Shown here one piece after another: positions 22,264-33,640 of a stretch of 64,000 nt of DNA. The notes under the pieces are model-generated. The model was not told the origin of the DNA. It saw nothing but the letters and a program-made list of their open reading frames with translations, and searched no databases. This DNA is from Haliclona indistincta (lineage: Eukaryota; Porifera; Demospongiae; Haplosclerida; Chalinidae). The position numbers and the translations under genes were made by a program. How positions within the stretch are numbered: the first letter of the stretch is position 1; the number at the start of each line of letters is the position of its first letter. The stretch lies in assembly GCA_964017065.1 (NCBI GenBank), contig OZ024783.1:11374885-11438884 (forward strand), in the 5' to 3' direction.

Positions 22264-24316
22264 TTGTCATTTTCTATAATGTGGAGTTCATTCAACTGAT
22301 TTAAGTTGGAAAGCAGCACACCAAGAAAAGAATCAATCGTAATAGATACAAGTGTTTTTGGTAGTTCAATTTTTTTCAACACATCTTCATGTTGTGGCTC
22401 AATCTTGAAGTAAGGTAAATACAAGGTCTTTAGATTTGGAAAGCTGCTAGAATTAACTAACTTTAATATATCATGGTTGAAAGATGGCAGTTCTGATGGA
22501 AATGAAAGTGTAGATACAGACTTTGTAAAGGGAAAGAAATGAATGAAGAAGACGTCTAAATAAGAACAAGAATGATGAAAAGGCGAAGAACATTCTAATT
22601 GAAAATACAACTCAATTGATGGACCAGTTGTCTCATCCCAGTTTGTAGTTCCAATGTAATTGTGCAAATTATCAGCCAATTTATGCAAATAAACAATATA
22701 TTTATATTGAAATTGCCATGTGGTAGTATTTCCACTGTTAACAATACAGTAGGCTAAAGCATAATATTCCACTGATGAAAGGGAAGATACATCCATATAA
22801 TTTGAAGTTGTATTAGCGAACACTTCAGATACTAGTCGAGGAGATTGAGCTTCAAGAAGCAACTGATATATTAAAACATTACCATTATAGTCAGACATCA
22901 CACGCTTAAATGGAAATGACTTGAGCTTTGTAAGACCAGCCATAAACAACATAATAGGCCAGCTACCTCTTTCGCGATATTTATGTTGCCTATAGGCGGA
23001 CTGTATTGTAGTTGGTTCCATTAAGTCAGTTGGTTGTTGATTAGGATGTTCGTACCAGTATAGAGCTGCTAAATATTCTTGTAGGGTGAGGTGTAGAAAC
23101 ATGTAGGATGTTAAATCACCTTCTTGACGTTTTTTTAACTTTTTGACTGGTACCATTAAACCAAGCATTTTATCTGGAGCTTCAGTAAATACATATTGAC
23201 CCCTTTTCAGTCCATTCGCAGCAAACTCAGCTATTATCATTAATTGATTTTTCACATCTTCAGGAAGTTTTTCCTCATTGGAATAATTTGTAGGCATACT
23301 GTGCCTCAAAAGAATGAAAACGAGAGATTTATAAAGTTCTGTTAATGTGCTAGGAACAAACCCCTGCCGTCCATTTTTCCAGGAATCGATGTATATCTCT
23401 GTTACAATAGCACAGTGGAGAGGATTATACATGACAGATAATATAAAGGAATTTTTAGAAACATAAGAACGAAAGTCCTCTAGCAATTGTGGATCATCTT
23501 CACCTCGGCATGCTGAAGTGATGTATGACTGAATGTCAGCTTCAGTAAAACCAGCAATTTTTATGTACTGTTGTAAGCGTTGCATGAATTGTGGAGGTAG
23601 GTTATAAGTAGCAGTTGGCCGGGTAGTAACCACAACTGTAGCATTACTAAGAAGCTTATTTGTAAGAATTTTATGAATAACCGAAAACTCTTCGCGTTGG
23701 AATTTTGAAATTTCATCATACCCATCAAGAAATACGAGCAGTCCCTTTCCTTCCCTTTCTTTTATGTCTCGTTCAATGGCTTGCCTGGTGTTGTCATTTG
23801 GGTGATAGAACAGCTCATAAAGATTACTGGCCTTTCGTGTGTCTTCATCTCTCATTTCAACAATCACCATTAGGTCCCACTCATGGTGTAACTTGCCTTC
23901 TCTCCATAACCTGCACAGCCGCCAACACAATGTTGATTTCCCTATTCCTGGGTCTCCTTCTATGAGAACAAAATGTGCCGCTGCCCTTCCACCATGTAAT
24001 GCTCCTATTTCTTCAATTTTCATAGATTTCTCTTCTTGAAATAGTTCATGTACTAAATTGATTGGGTATTCTGGATGGCAATCAGAAAAAACTGGTGATG
24101 AAGAAAGAGGAAAGGGATCGGTGTAGTAATCCTCTTTAAGATATCTCCGGTATTCCACAAGAGATGACGATGAAGAGAAGAACACTAAAAATAACTGCCA
24201 ATTTATAGCAAAGAAAATGACAAGAAAGGACACAACAAACACTAGTAAACGAACACTTGGAATCAATGACAAAACTCGATCCTTTCTGGATACATCTTTG
24301 TTTGGATGTGAAGAAT
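22264..24316 (-). CDS. NLR-like protein, TM-NACHT exon (copy 2)
   Basis: Paralogue of 737-2867. A transmembrane segment (VFVVSFLVIFFAINWQLFLVFF), Walker A GDPGIGKST, Walker B FLDGYDE and TTRP are all retained. It lacks about 30 residues that copy 1 has between NLV and MKIEEIG, and has one rather than two copies of the 13-residue repeat. No ATG opens the frame: a TAA lies just upstream, and codon 1 of the longest ORF is TTG. A strong acceptor, a polypyrimidine tract then CATCAG before 24316, shows it is an internal exon. It ends at donor GTAAGT in the same phase as copy 1 and joins in phase to the LRR exon at 19079. Its 2A/DEATH exons survive only as a remnant at 27679-27902, so this copy may be non-functional. 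Confidence 0.8.
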
Positions 24317-24742
24317 CTGATGTGAAGAATAAAGAAAAAAATTAATGACACTAGTGTACACTACACTAACTGATATTATTTTAGTGCCAAATCTAGTTGC
24401 TTTAAATACCACCAAGAGAAGTTTGCGTGCTATTGGTAAAATTTAGTTTTGCCAGTGACAAACGGTGATCATAGCAATAGTATTTACTTAGGCTAACAGC
24501 TAAACATAAGAACTGCTTCAGCAGGATTGAACCACAGGGACACCGGAAGCTCAACCTGATTGCTCCCGTTCATTAATTATTCATTTAAAATGCGCACATA
24601 AAATTTATGTTAATCAGATAACTTAATTGATCCCAATTAATCACTACTTAGAGGCCGGAGTTCACTGGAAAGCCTAGAATATGCTACCACTGCAAAATTA
24701 GTATTCATGCTTTGCAAGCACAGTGTTTTGCCGGCAAAAGTA
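24317..24742. other. AT-rich flank, no gene seen
   Basis: Probable intron upstream of the NACHT exon. No coding signal or recognisable repeat. Confidence 0.4.
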
Positions 24743-25900
24743 GCTATGTAGGGTTGAAAGGAAAAACAAGATATTGGCTACATAGCATTCATGCAAATGC
24801 TGATATTTCGTTGAATTTTATACGTCCAAAGACACTTAGATCTGCTCTCTGGCGTTACCCCATCTTACAATAGCAAGGAGATTGCCCGAAATTGTTACTA
24901 AAGTGACGAACCTGGAAATGGTGAAAATCGAGTTTCATCATCTTACTTTTCTTCTCAGTTCTTTCTTCAATTCGCCTAGCGCCTTTACAGTTTACGCGAG
25001 CAGTGCCAAGACCAAAACACCCATGAACAGTCGTGAATTTCTCCTGGCAGGTGTCTTTTAAACTTTGTTTTTAGCGAAACGGCGATATAAATTTCACGAT
25101 TTCTCGATCGTGATCCATTGTCAGCTAAGTGTTAGACGCCATTATTGTGATTGCGCAATACGCACGTGACCAAGCATCGCTGCGCCGTATGGATCACGGA
25201 GAACACATATTTGTCTAGAGTCTTCGAAGAACGGCAAGCTTGTGTAGGATCATCATTCTGTGCTTGCCAGATAATTATAACCGCCGTACAGGTCTACAAA
25301 CAAGTGTGGGCGGGGCTCGTATGTACTGCATGCAAGCATGCATAGGCGAGCTGATATGCACAGCATAACATTATTTTTAGCTACAAGTTTAAATTTGTCA
25401 ATAATAAAGAAAAGCCATCAACAACAGGAAAACTAAACCAATGGTGGAAACAAAGACGGCTCAGTACGTGCACATGATGATATTGAACTGCACTTTACTG
25501 AAAAAGAAAAAAGGACACAAACAAGAAAATTAAAAGATTTCTATCGAAATCAAAAGGATGTAGGGGTTGTGGAATCTACCACTGGTCCACAATGTAAACT
25601 AACAAGGAACAAGCATGGAATGGTAACACGATTGACTTGCTAACAGACCATTGATCCCTACATCAGTGGCTGTACATAAGATCAATATTTGTCACAAGCT
25701 GAATGTACGCCAGGTGTCAGTCAACAGCAACTAGCTGAACTAGCTATAGTCAACCACAGCAGCCACTGATGTAGGATCTATGGTCTGCTAGCAAGCCAAT
25801 CGTGTTACCATTCCATGCTTGTTCCTTGTTAGTTTACAATGTGGACCAGTGGTAGATTTCACAACCCTAAATCTTTTTGATTTCGATAGATATCTTTCAA
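24743..25900 (-). repeat. repeat family R1 (copy 2, inverted)
   Basis: Reverse-oriented relative of 7395-8656. The foldback head lies at about 25520-25890, with arms around GATTTCTATCGAAATC and GATTTCGATAGATATC. The remainder matches at high identity. Confidence 0.7.
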
Positions 25901-26388
25901 AATTTCTTTTCATGAAGAATGATTGGCCCCGCTCTCGTGGGACCTGCAGACCGAGTCCCGGCGCCTCTGAACCAGGATAGTAAACTAACCAATAAACATA
26001 TTCACTCAAGCTTGTCAAGTACATACCTATAAAAACATCACTGTGCCATTTCAGCAATATGAACGGCAATAACAAAAGTAGCAATTTATAACTAAACCCA
26101 CTGCTGAGAATCAATTTTGGTCACTAAATAATTTATTACGAGCCAGCAGTTCATATTGATAACATTGCAGAGTGATTTTAGGTATAAGCTTGAGTGATAG
26201 ACAAGCTTGAGTGATAATTAGATTGGAATGTTCAAACACAAAAACTACACTCAAAGTGATACAACTGGTCATGTATCAGGGATGTTATGATTACTTGAAA
26301 AGTGTAATCAAAAAATTTACGGATTATTTGCTTGAGGTGATTACAATTACGATTACTAAATTATTGAAGAAATAATAATATTATTGCA
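25901..26388. other. anonymous AT-rich sequence
   Basis: No supported gene. A short minus-strand open frame over the start of this stretch is mostly repeat. Confidence 0.3.
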
Positions 26389-26390
26389 TA

Positions 26391-26870
26391 CCGTATAGCC
26401 GGTTATTTTCGACAGGATTTATTTTCGATCATCGACTGCAGGTTGAAAATTAAATCTACGAAAATTTGAACCATACCAAAAATTTTGAAGACCAAAAATT
26501 TTCTTGTGCAAACACATGCGAACAGAAGGAGGCTAGAGTCCACTTCCAACGCTTCTTACCAGAATCTGACGATAGCAGCGGGTAGCTTGGTGCCGCGATA
26601 GCAGTAAAAACACCAAGCACCTCTGTTACAGAAAAGTCTGGCCCATGCGCACTGCTGCACGCGAGAGGCTATTCGTACCGCGGTGGTTACATTTAACAAT
26701 CATAAAACGTGGCTGGCGTGGTTTAGCGGCGACTAAACAGTTCTCCAACATTTCGACGTCATTGATTAGGAGGGCAATAAATTTTAGCCAGGATTTTATT
26801 TTCGAACGGCTAGTGCTTGTCGAAAATTAGATCAAATCCAAAATGACCGTCGAAATAACCGGCTATACGG
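26391..26870. mobile_element. MITE with CCGTATAGCCGG ends, TA target site
   Basis: 480 bp with inverted ends CCGTATAGCCGGTTATTT and its complement, flanked by TA on both sides. The TA duplication suggests a Tc1/mariner-type source. No transposase is encoded. Confidence 0.8.
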
Positions 26871-26904
26871 TAGTTCATCATCTTTCACCAATCGGATTGC
26901 TCTA

Positions 26905-27080
26905 CAGTTGTTTGCGAAGATCTTGCATAAGGGAAGCGAAAGCGGAAGTATGACGTTGGCCAATCAAACGCACGTAGGCGTGATTAACTGAAACTGCACA
27001 CGTGACCAAAAGTGAATTTGATTGGCCAGCGTTACACTCCCGCTTTTGCTTCCGTTATGCAAGATCTTCGCAAACAACTG
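26905..27080. mobile_element. 176-bp MITE with long inverted repeats, TA target site
   Basis: Arms CAGTTGTTTGCGAAGATCTT... and the reverse complement extend over 40 bp with few mismatches, flanked by TA. It is a hairpin-type miniature element. Confidence 0.8.
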
Positions 27081-27245
27081 TATTTGAGGGCATTAATGTA
27101 GGTTATTCACCGCACATCTATACTTTGACAATCAGCTCTATCTTCACTGTATTATTCTTCTTGTTGTGTGATGAACTATATAATAAGCCGTTTATTGCCC
27201 TACACAACTCGGGCATTAATCGACATTATTGATTAATGACCTCAG

Positions 27246-27311
27246 AAAAGTCGGTTGCCCTCGTACAGTCTCGGGCTGCGCCCTCAACCGTTACTCGGGC
27301 AACCGACTTTT
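27246..27311. repeat. small perfect hairpin
   Basis: AAAAGTCGGTTGCCC (27246-27260) pairs exactly with GGGCAACCGACTTTT (27297-27311). The stem, loop and nearby GAGGGCAATAA repeats suggest the core of a miniature element. Confidence 0.6.
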
Positions 27312-27427
27312 CCGCGGTCGTTATTGCCCTCATGTGAGGGCAATAACTAATACTTATTATAGACTTTTGCATTATAATTATCAGATAATTATTATTAGCA
27401 GTTTTGTTCCACAAACTGCTTACTTCG

Positions 27428-27678
27428 GATTAAGAGTGCAGAGTCACGCCCACACATGTACTTTGGGCTGGTTGCTAGGGGATTGTATCTCAGAGATCAC
27501 TGCTGATATTCCAAGAAACCAAAAACCTATGCTACAAGACTGGCGAAGGCTGTACACATTACAAACCATGAGCGCTGAAAGTGCCAGGCGGAAACGTGAC
27601 GGGCATGCACGGCTAGATACAACGCTTAGGCTAATAAAATTTTGTTTCACTCAGGCAGTAGAACTTCAGAGTGTGCAT
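27428..27678. repeat. repeat R4 (also at 43429-43665)
   Basis: About 240 bp shared with the IMPase intron, starting AGxGTGCAGxGTCACGCCCAC and ending at TCAGGCAGT. It interrupts the DEATH exon remnant at its right side. No coding function was recognised, although a plus-strand frame is open. Confidence 0.7.
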
Positions 27679-27902
27679 AAATCCTCTGAATAATTTTAAG
27701 AGGCTTGCCATTGACTATCATTTCCTCAAGGTATAGTAGCGTAGGTGTACTGTCTGTGTCAATACACAAACACAAATCATAGCTTGCTGTCGACGAGCCC
27801 CTCCCTGGCCCACCCAAACCTACCTAGGTCTAGAGCAGGACCCGGATTGAGTTCTACGTCTCCGGACAGCAAGAGTAGTCGTTGTGTCAATGCACAGATC
27901 TC
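27679..27902 (-). pseudogene. remnant of 2A and DEATH exons (NLR copy 2)
   Basis: The exon 1 remnant (27824-27902) retains ICALTQRLLLLSGDVELNPGP and the donor GTAGGT. The intron (27754-27823) keeps its CAG acceptor. The exon 2 remnant (27679-27753) retains only the first 25 or so codons, to IIQRI, before repeat R4. The initiating ATG is lost where the repeat block beginning at 27903 abuts. Both ends are truncated, so this cannot supply NACHT copy 2. Confidence 0.85.
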
Positions 27903-28747
27903 TCAAGAAAAAGCCAAGAGCAATGGCTAGTCAGTGTTCACTGTAACGCCCATTTGACACACCTCAGTTGTCCTTATGGTCAGCACTTTGCTGTCTTCTG
28001 TTTAGCAGTGCAGTTTCAATAGCAAGCAGGTTGGCTTTAGCTGCAAAGCTCCTTCTGCAGACCATAACTAAGGTGCCAACTCTACAATGTGCAATACGCC
28101 GAGGGTTTTGTGAAGTCTTTTTTCAAGACTGTAGCTGCTTTAAACCAAAAGTGTACCTAAGCTAAGTAGAGGTGATTGAAAACCTACCTTCTTTACTAAA
28201 TCTGGTTATTCTTCACTAACAGCTGCTATATGAACACGAGTTCTTATAGCTGTATGATTGAACTAACAAGAGGTGTGATTTTGGAACCGTAGAGCAAACC
28301 ATGCGCCCGTGGCAGGTAAAAAGATGCCGACTCTCGTACGTTGAACGCAGAAGCGACATTTTGGGTGTGCGTGGGCGTACCCGTTCCCAATAAGGTTATG
28401 ACTCTGGTTATGACTCATTAACCCTCGGCGCATGCGTGAGGGTTACGGTACTTGGTTTGTCGTTCGTTCTGTCCAACGAGTTGCAGAGACCATCGCTCAC
28501 TTCTGAAACTCGGTAAAGGTATGAACAGGCTTAGCACGACAATGGCTTGCAATGTGACTCGTGGATTTTGCTAAAGTGCTTTCGTTCTCGAGTTATGTAT
28601 GGCTGGCTCACCTTGACAGCCATCTTGGACCTCTCTGACGACAAATGTGCCCATAGTTGACTACCTATATGTACTTGTAGATTCCATCTAAACTTCAGGA
28701 CAGCTCTAGGGGTGCGTAGACAACTCAAGAAAATTAAAGCCTGTCAA

Positions 28748-29192
28748 TAGGGTTGGGCGACATATCGATATTTCGATATTATCGCGATACACACAGGCAT
28801 GATATATCGATCGTAGACTAAATGAACTATGCGATATTATCGCCGCACGATTAATATCGCCGCACGATTAATATCGCCACATGGTACTAGTTTGGTGGAA
28901 GAGTAATAGCAGCGTATTTCCATTGCTTTTAAGTTTGGCAAGAAAATACCTGTGTGTGCCGGGAACAAGTGTTCTGTCAGAAAGGATATTCAGCAAAGAA
29001 GGCCTCGTTGTGGATCCATTTCGTAGTCGTTTGAAGCCTGACCATGTAAACACTCTCATTTTTTGTCAAAGAACTTAAATTAATTTTCCCCCCAAATTTT
29101 TTTGAGTAATAATTATCGTGATAATATTGAATATCGTGATAATTTGTATTATGATAATCGCCAGATGATATTTTTGGTATCGCCCAACCCTA
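28748..29192 (+). mobile_element. non-autonomous hAT element with dimerisation-domain ORF (copy 1)
   Basis: 445 bp with inverted ends TAGGGTTGGGCGA and TCGCCCAACCCTA. 8-bp target duplication CCTGTCAA / CCTATCAA (28740-28747, 29193-29200), one mismatch; the empty site reads CCTATCAA at about 15399. Inside, 28881-29078 encodes a fragment like the C-terminal dimerisation region of hAT transposases (LCVPGTSVLSERIFS, FRSRLKPDHV). The catalytic region is absent. Compared with copy 2 it has a 17-bp tandem duplication near 28840. Confidence 0.88.
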
Positions 29193-29469
29193 CCTATCAA
29201 AGCCTACCTACTCAGTGATCACAGTCACGCCCACTTGTCTTGTGGTTAGCACTTTGCTGTCTTCTGGTTAGCAGTGCAGTTTCAATAGCAAGCAGGTTGG
29301 CTTTAGCTGCAAAGCTCCTTCTGCAAACCATAACTTAGGAGGCAATGTGCAACACGCCAAGGGTTTTGTGAAATCTGTTCATTCTTACTCAAATGATACC
29401 CAAGCTTCAGGTGTCTATACTGTATTCAAGGAGGGCTTAAAGATTTATGGTACTTGAATCATTGCCCCA

Positions 29470-30609
29470 CAGTCAAACCGCAGGTGTCCCGAAATACGTA
29501 CAAATCAAGAGTTACAATTTTCACTCTAATAAACGCACACCAAGACAAAATTTCCCGCTAGTTGTCTTCCAACAGCTTTATCTTAGCACACGCATATAAT
29601 TACACTTCAACGATTACAAATATCCAGAAGCAATGTTTTTCTACGTAATATAAAGTTTGTCTCATTAAAATCAATGCAGTAATTCCTGAGTTCTAGTGTA
29701 AAAATACTGAACTTTAAAAACGTGGAACATTTCCGTTTTGACAGTCTGATTGTTAGTTTTTATAATTCATCAGTAAGATAAGCAACCTGTCAGTCATATT
29801 TGTGAAAATTAGTGTTGTCCTGTCATGTCTCGCTTAGTTATCGTATAATAATAATAATAAGGCATTGTTGATTATTGCTATTAAAGAGATAATAGCAGTT
29901 CCCAGAGTCCTGAATGCAGTTGCAGCTGACTGGCCAAAGATCTAGTCCTATCACTGTCCATAAAAGTCTTGTTCTTTGCAGTGTGTTTTTTGAAACACTA
30001 AATAATGTATCATTACGATCTGTACTACAGACACAGATACTTTCAATATTTTCATTGCAGATTTTGTCAGTAAACGACTTACCAACACTGTTTAGAAGTC
30101 ATGGCTAGTAACTGTGTTAATTGTTACCATTCATAGTAGCATTATACAACCTTTACATAGGAGAATCAAAGATGGCGCCGCCAATTAGCCATAGAAAACG
30201 TTGGGACACTTTCGTTTTGACATCTTTACGCAGCCAAGTATAGTACTAAATTGAAGCTAATACCCAGGCCTACAGAAATAGTAACTTATTTGTGTTGTCT
30301 GCCTTACCGTCTGAGAGTATGCCACTCTAAAAGCTACAACTCGACCCAACCAATCCTGAGCTCGGCGAACTTGTAACCGTCGTACATTTCCTCTGAAACA
30401 CGCTACCAATCCCAGTTTTGATAGAACGAAAGAGCCAACATTTGTAAGTTGAAATCCGTATTCTGAAGTAACAAGTCGATGTAGAACAGATATAAAAACG
30501 ACGTTTCCTGAGCTGACTAGCTTTCATGTTTTCTCCTCAAACGTCCAGGGCACCGCCTACTTCCTGTTAAAATAAACTTGGGCAATTTTCGACCCTAGCG
30601 GTTTGACTG
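29470..30609. mobile_element. 1140-bp DNA transposon, CAGTCAAACCGC ends
   Basis: Inverted ends CAGTCAAACCGC / GCGGTTTGACTG and target duplication CCCA (29466-29469, 30610-30613). The duplicate block at 35003-35006 shows the empty site with one CCCA. No transposase is recognisable. Superfamily not assigned. Confidence 0.85.
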
Positions 30610-30692
30610 CCCAAGATCAATGAGGCATCAGCTAGTGTGACAACATATACCAGAACTACACTATATTAACACATTACATTATAGTGACTCAC

Positions 30693-30755
30693 TTTCATAA
30701 GTGCTGCAGACATCTCTGACTCCTGGGAGATCAGCCTTCTCAATGGACTTAGCTG
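30693..30755 (-). pseudogene. DEATH exon 3' remnant
   Basis: Matches the end of the DEATH exon at 35083-35160, including the GTGAGT donor, with a 15-bp deletion, and stops where the duplicated block ends. Confidence 0.75.
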
Positions 30756-30757
30756 CA

Positions 30758-31856
30758 AAAACATTTATGTTGTATCATCCAATGTATAAGCATGTATACA
30801 ATAATGGCTCTGTATACATCTATACTACTATGCAGTATGTACAGTAGCAGCAACTTCTTTGTACTCATCTTCAGGATGGGTTTTTATGCCCATCTTCTCT
30901 GGGTTTTAGTTTCACACAATGAACAAAAAAATGTCCTTATCTTGCTAAAACATGCCAAGGGCATCTGTCTCCAGAGCAGATCACTACAGGCTAAGTCTAA
31001 GTATTAATAAAGCTTTCTTCGATAATCTTACAGCAGTAGTTCCATTGCTTGTTAATCAGAATCATTGTTGTGAATATGATTAAAGGAGAATGAATTTAAT
31101 TACTATCTAATCATTATTCAAGCTGGCTAACAGTAGATACAAAACCTTGATAAAACCCAAAAGCTACTAATTCTGGAATGCTATCACACATTTTCTGATT
31201 CTAGATGTGTAGGGCTTCTAAAAAATTACTATGAACCTTAGTCCCTCCAGATAATTATGATACCAAAAGCCAAAATTTTGGGCTCAGGCTCATGGCCTAT
31301 GCTTGTTCTGTAACTTTTACAAGTTTTAAATCTTTACCTCTGGAATTACGAAGTGGCATGATTTTGAATTCTGTGCTGTTTGTTGACTTGTGTTTTGTGC
31401 TTGCACGTCTGCGTCTCTCGTATGTCCATGTTTGGTTCTTGCGTCTCTTGTATGTTTAATGCTTGCATGTCTCCTGTGTCAATGTATTGTGCTTGTACCT
31501 CTCTTTTGATTTGTGTTTGTGAGACTTCTTTGGTTTTCTCCATTTTGGTAAGATTGTGGCAGCATCTTTTAGCCTCTATTTTATCTTTTTGCATGTTACG
31601 CTATTGGCGGGACGTATTGTGCTCGTGTGTACTAACACATACTGTTTCTCCTCTTTACTTCAGCGTTCAAAGCGTGCCATGTATCATCTGGATCTTCTAC
31701 AAAGACAGCACACATTTTCCTGACGTACTTCAGCTGATTTGGGTTAAATTTCTATGACAACAATACATCAATTTATTGTTCGTTTTGTGAATTAAATTTA
31801 GGATTGTTATGAATTGAGAACAGTAGATTTATTTACATCAGAATGTAGCTATATCT
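30758..31856. other. anonymous sequence with short tandem-like tract
   Basis: No gene supported. Around 31385-31500 there are irregular repeats of TGCTTG(C/T)A(C/T)(G/C)TCT and CTCGTATGT, encoding repetitive (I/D)xETQ on the minus strand. They resemble the tract at 9475-9665 in style only. Confidence 0.35.
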
Positions 31857-33075
31857 AAAATTAAAAAGATTTCTATCGAAATCAAAAGGATGTAGTGATG
31901 AAGAAATCTACCACTGGTTCACAATGTAAACAAACAAGGAACAAGCATAGAATGGTAACACGATTGACTTGCTAACAGACCATAGATCCCTACATCAGTG
32001 GCTGCTGTGGCCAGACTATAGCTAGTTAAGCTATTTACTGTTGACTGACACTTTGAATAGAATTCAGCTTGTGACAAAATATTGATCTTATGTACAGCCA
32101 CTGATGTAGGGATCTATGGTCTGTTAGCAAGTCAATCGTGTTACCATTCTATGCTTGTTCCTTGTTGGTTTACATTGTGAACCAGTGGTAGATTTCTTCA
32201 TCACTACATCCTTTTGATTTCGATAGAAATCTTTTTAATTTCTTGTTTGTGTCCTTTTTTCTTTTTAGTGAAGTGCAGTTCAATAACATGCAAGTACGGA
32301 AAATCTTTGTTTCCACCATTAGTTTAGTATTCCTGTTGTTGATGGCTTTTCTTAAACTTGTAGCTAAAATTGTTAAGCTGTACGTATCAGGTCTGCCTAG
32401 TCACCTACGCATGCATGCAGTGCATACGAGCCCCGCCCACACTTGTTTGTAGACCTATACGGCAGTTATAATTATCTGGCAAGTGCAGAATGGCGATCCT
32501 ACACGAGCTTACCATTCTTCGAAGACTCCAGACAAATGCCGGGTGTGTGTTCTCCGATCCACACGGCGCAGCGATACTTTAGCTTCTTGGTCACGTGCGC
32601 TACCATTGCTTGGTCACGTGCGTATTGCGCAATCACAATAATGGCGTCTAACACTAAGCTGACAATGGATCACAATCGAGAAATCGCGGAACTTAGATTG
32701 CTGTTACGCTAAAAACAAAGCTCAAAAGGCACATGCCAGGAGAATTTCACGACTGTTCGTGGATGTTTTGGTCTCGGCACTGCTCGCATAAAGGCGCTAG
32801 GCGAGTGGAAGAAAGAAAGAAGAAAGAAGAACGAAAGAAAGAAGAAAACGAAGATGACGAAACTCGATTTTCACCGTTTCCAGGTTCGTCACTTTAGTAA
32901 CAATTCGGAGCAATCTCCTTGCTACTGTAAGATGGGGCAACGCCAGATAGCAGATCTAAGTGTCTCTGGACGTATAAAATTCATCACCAGGCGAAATATC
33001 AGCGTTTGAACGCTAATACATTGTATGTAGCCGCCATCTTGTTTTCTCGTTCATCCCTACATAGGGAGTCACTAC
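31857..33075 (+). repeat. repeat family R1 (copy 3)
   Basis: Full-length relative of 7395-8656 in the same orientation, including the foldback head (31860-32240) and GAAGAAAG tract near 32810. Confidence 0.75.
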
Positions 33076-33111
33076 TGTGCCTCCCTAATACTCTAGAGAA
33101 TAAAGCTAATT

Positions 33112-33640
33112 AACCCTCGGCGCATGCGCGAGGGTTACGGTACTTGGTTTGCAATTCGCTGTCCATCGAGCTGCAGAGATCAGCGATCACTTTTTCGCGC
33201 TGGTAAAGTTATGACATGATAAACACCGCAAGGACTTGCGATTTGACTCGTGGATTTTGCTAAAGTGCTTTCGTTCTCGACTTATGGCTGGCTCACCTTG
33301 ACGGCCATCTTTGACCTCTCTGACAACAAAAGCGCCCATAGTTGACTATACCTAGGTGCTTGTAGATTCCATCTAAAACTGCAAGATAGTTCTAGGGGTG
33401 CGTAGACATCTCAAGAAAAAGCCAAGAGCAATGGCTAGTCAGTGTTCACTGTAACGCCATTTTGACACACCTCAGTTGTCCTTATGGTCAGCACTTTGCT
33501 GTCTTCTGTTTAGCAGTGCAGTTTCAATAGCAAGCAGGTTGGCTTTAGCTGCAAAGCTCCTTCTGCAGACCATAACTAAGGAGCTAACTCTACAATGTGC
33601 AATACGCCGAGGGTTTTGTGAAGTCTTTTTTCAAGACTGT
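33112..33640. mobile_element. MITE R2 (AACCCTCGGCG ends), uninterrupted copy
   Basis: About 0.5 kb starting TTAACCCTCGGCGCATGCGCG and ending near CGCCGAGGGTTTTGTGAAG. The first 27 bp are nearly self-complementary. Other copies or pieces lie at 7318, 10457-10625, 15261-15629, 28428-29390 and 33927-34925. The right end is uncertain by about 20 bp. Confidence 0.7.

Larger units (their letters stand above)
27903..30757. repeat. segmental duplication X1 (partner 33406-35160)
   Basis: Near-identical to 33406-35160 once the 1140-bp insertion at 29470-30609 is removed. The block includes repeats with AACCCTCGGCG ends, a hAT-derived element and a DEATH exon remnant. Confidence 0.85.

Noticed and set aside
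22260..24272. Start of NACHT copy 2 at 24272
   Set aside because: The first codon is TTG. The frame has no ATG before the TM segment, and a strong acceptor lies at 24316, so it is an internal exon.
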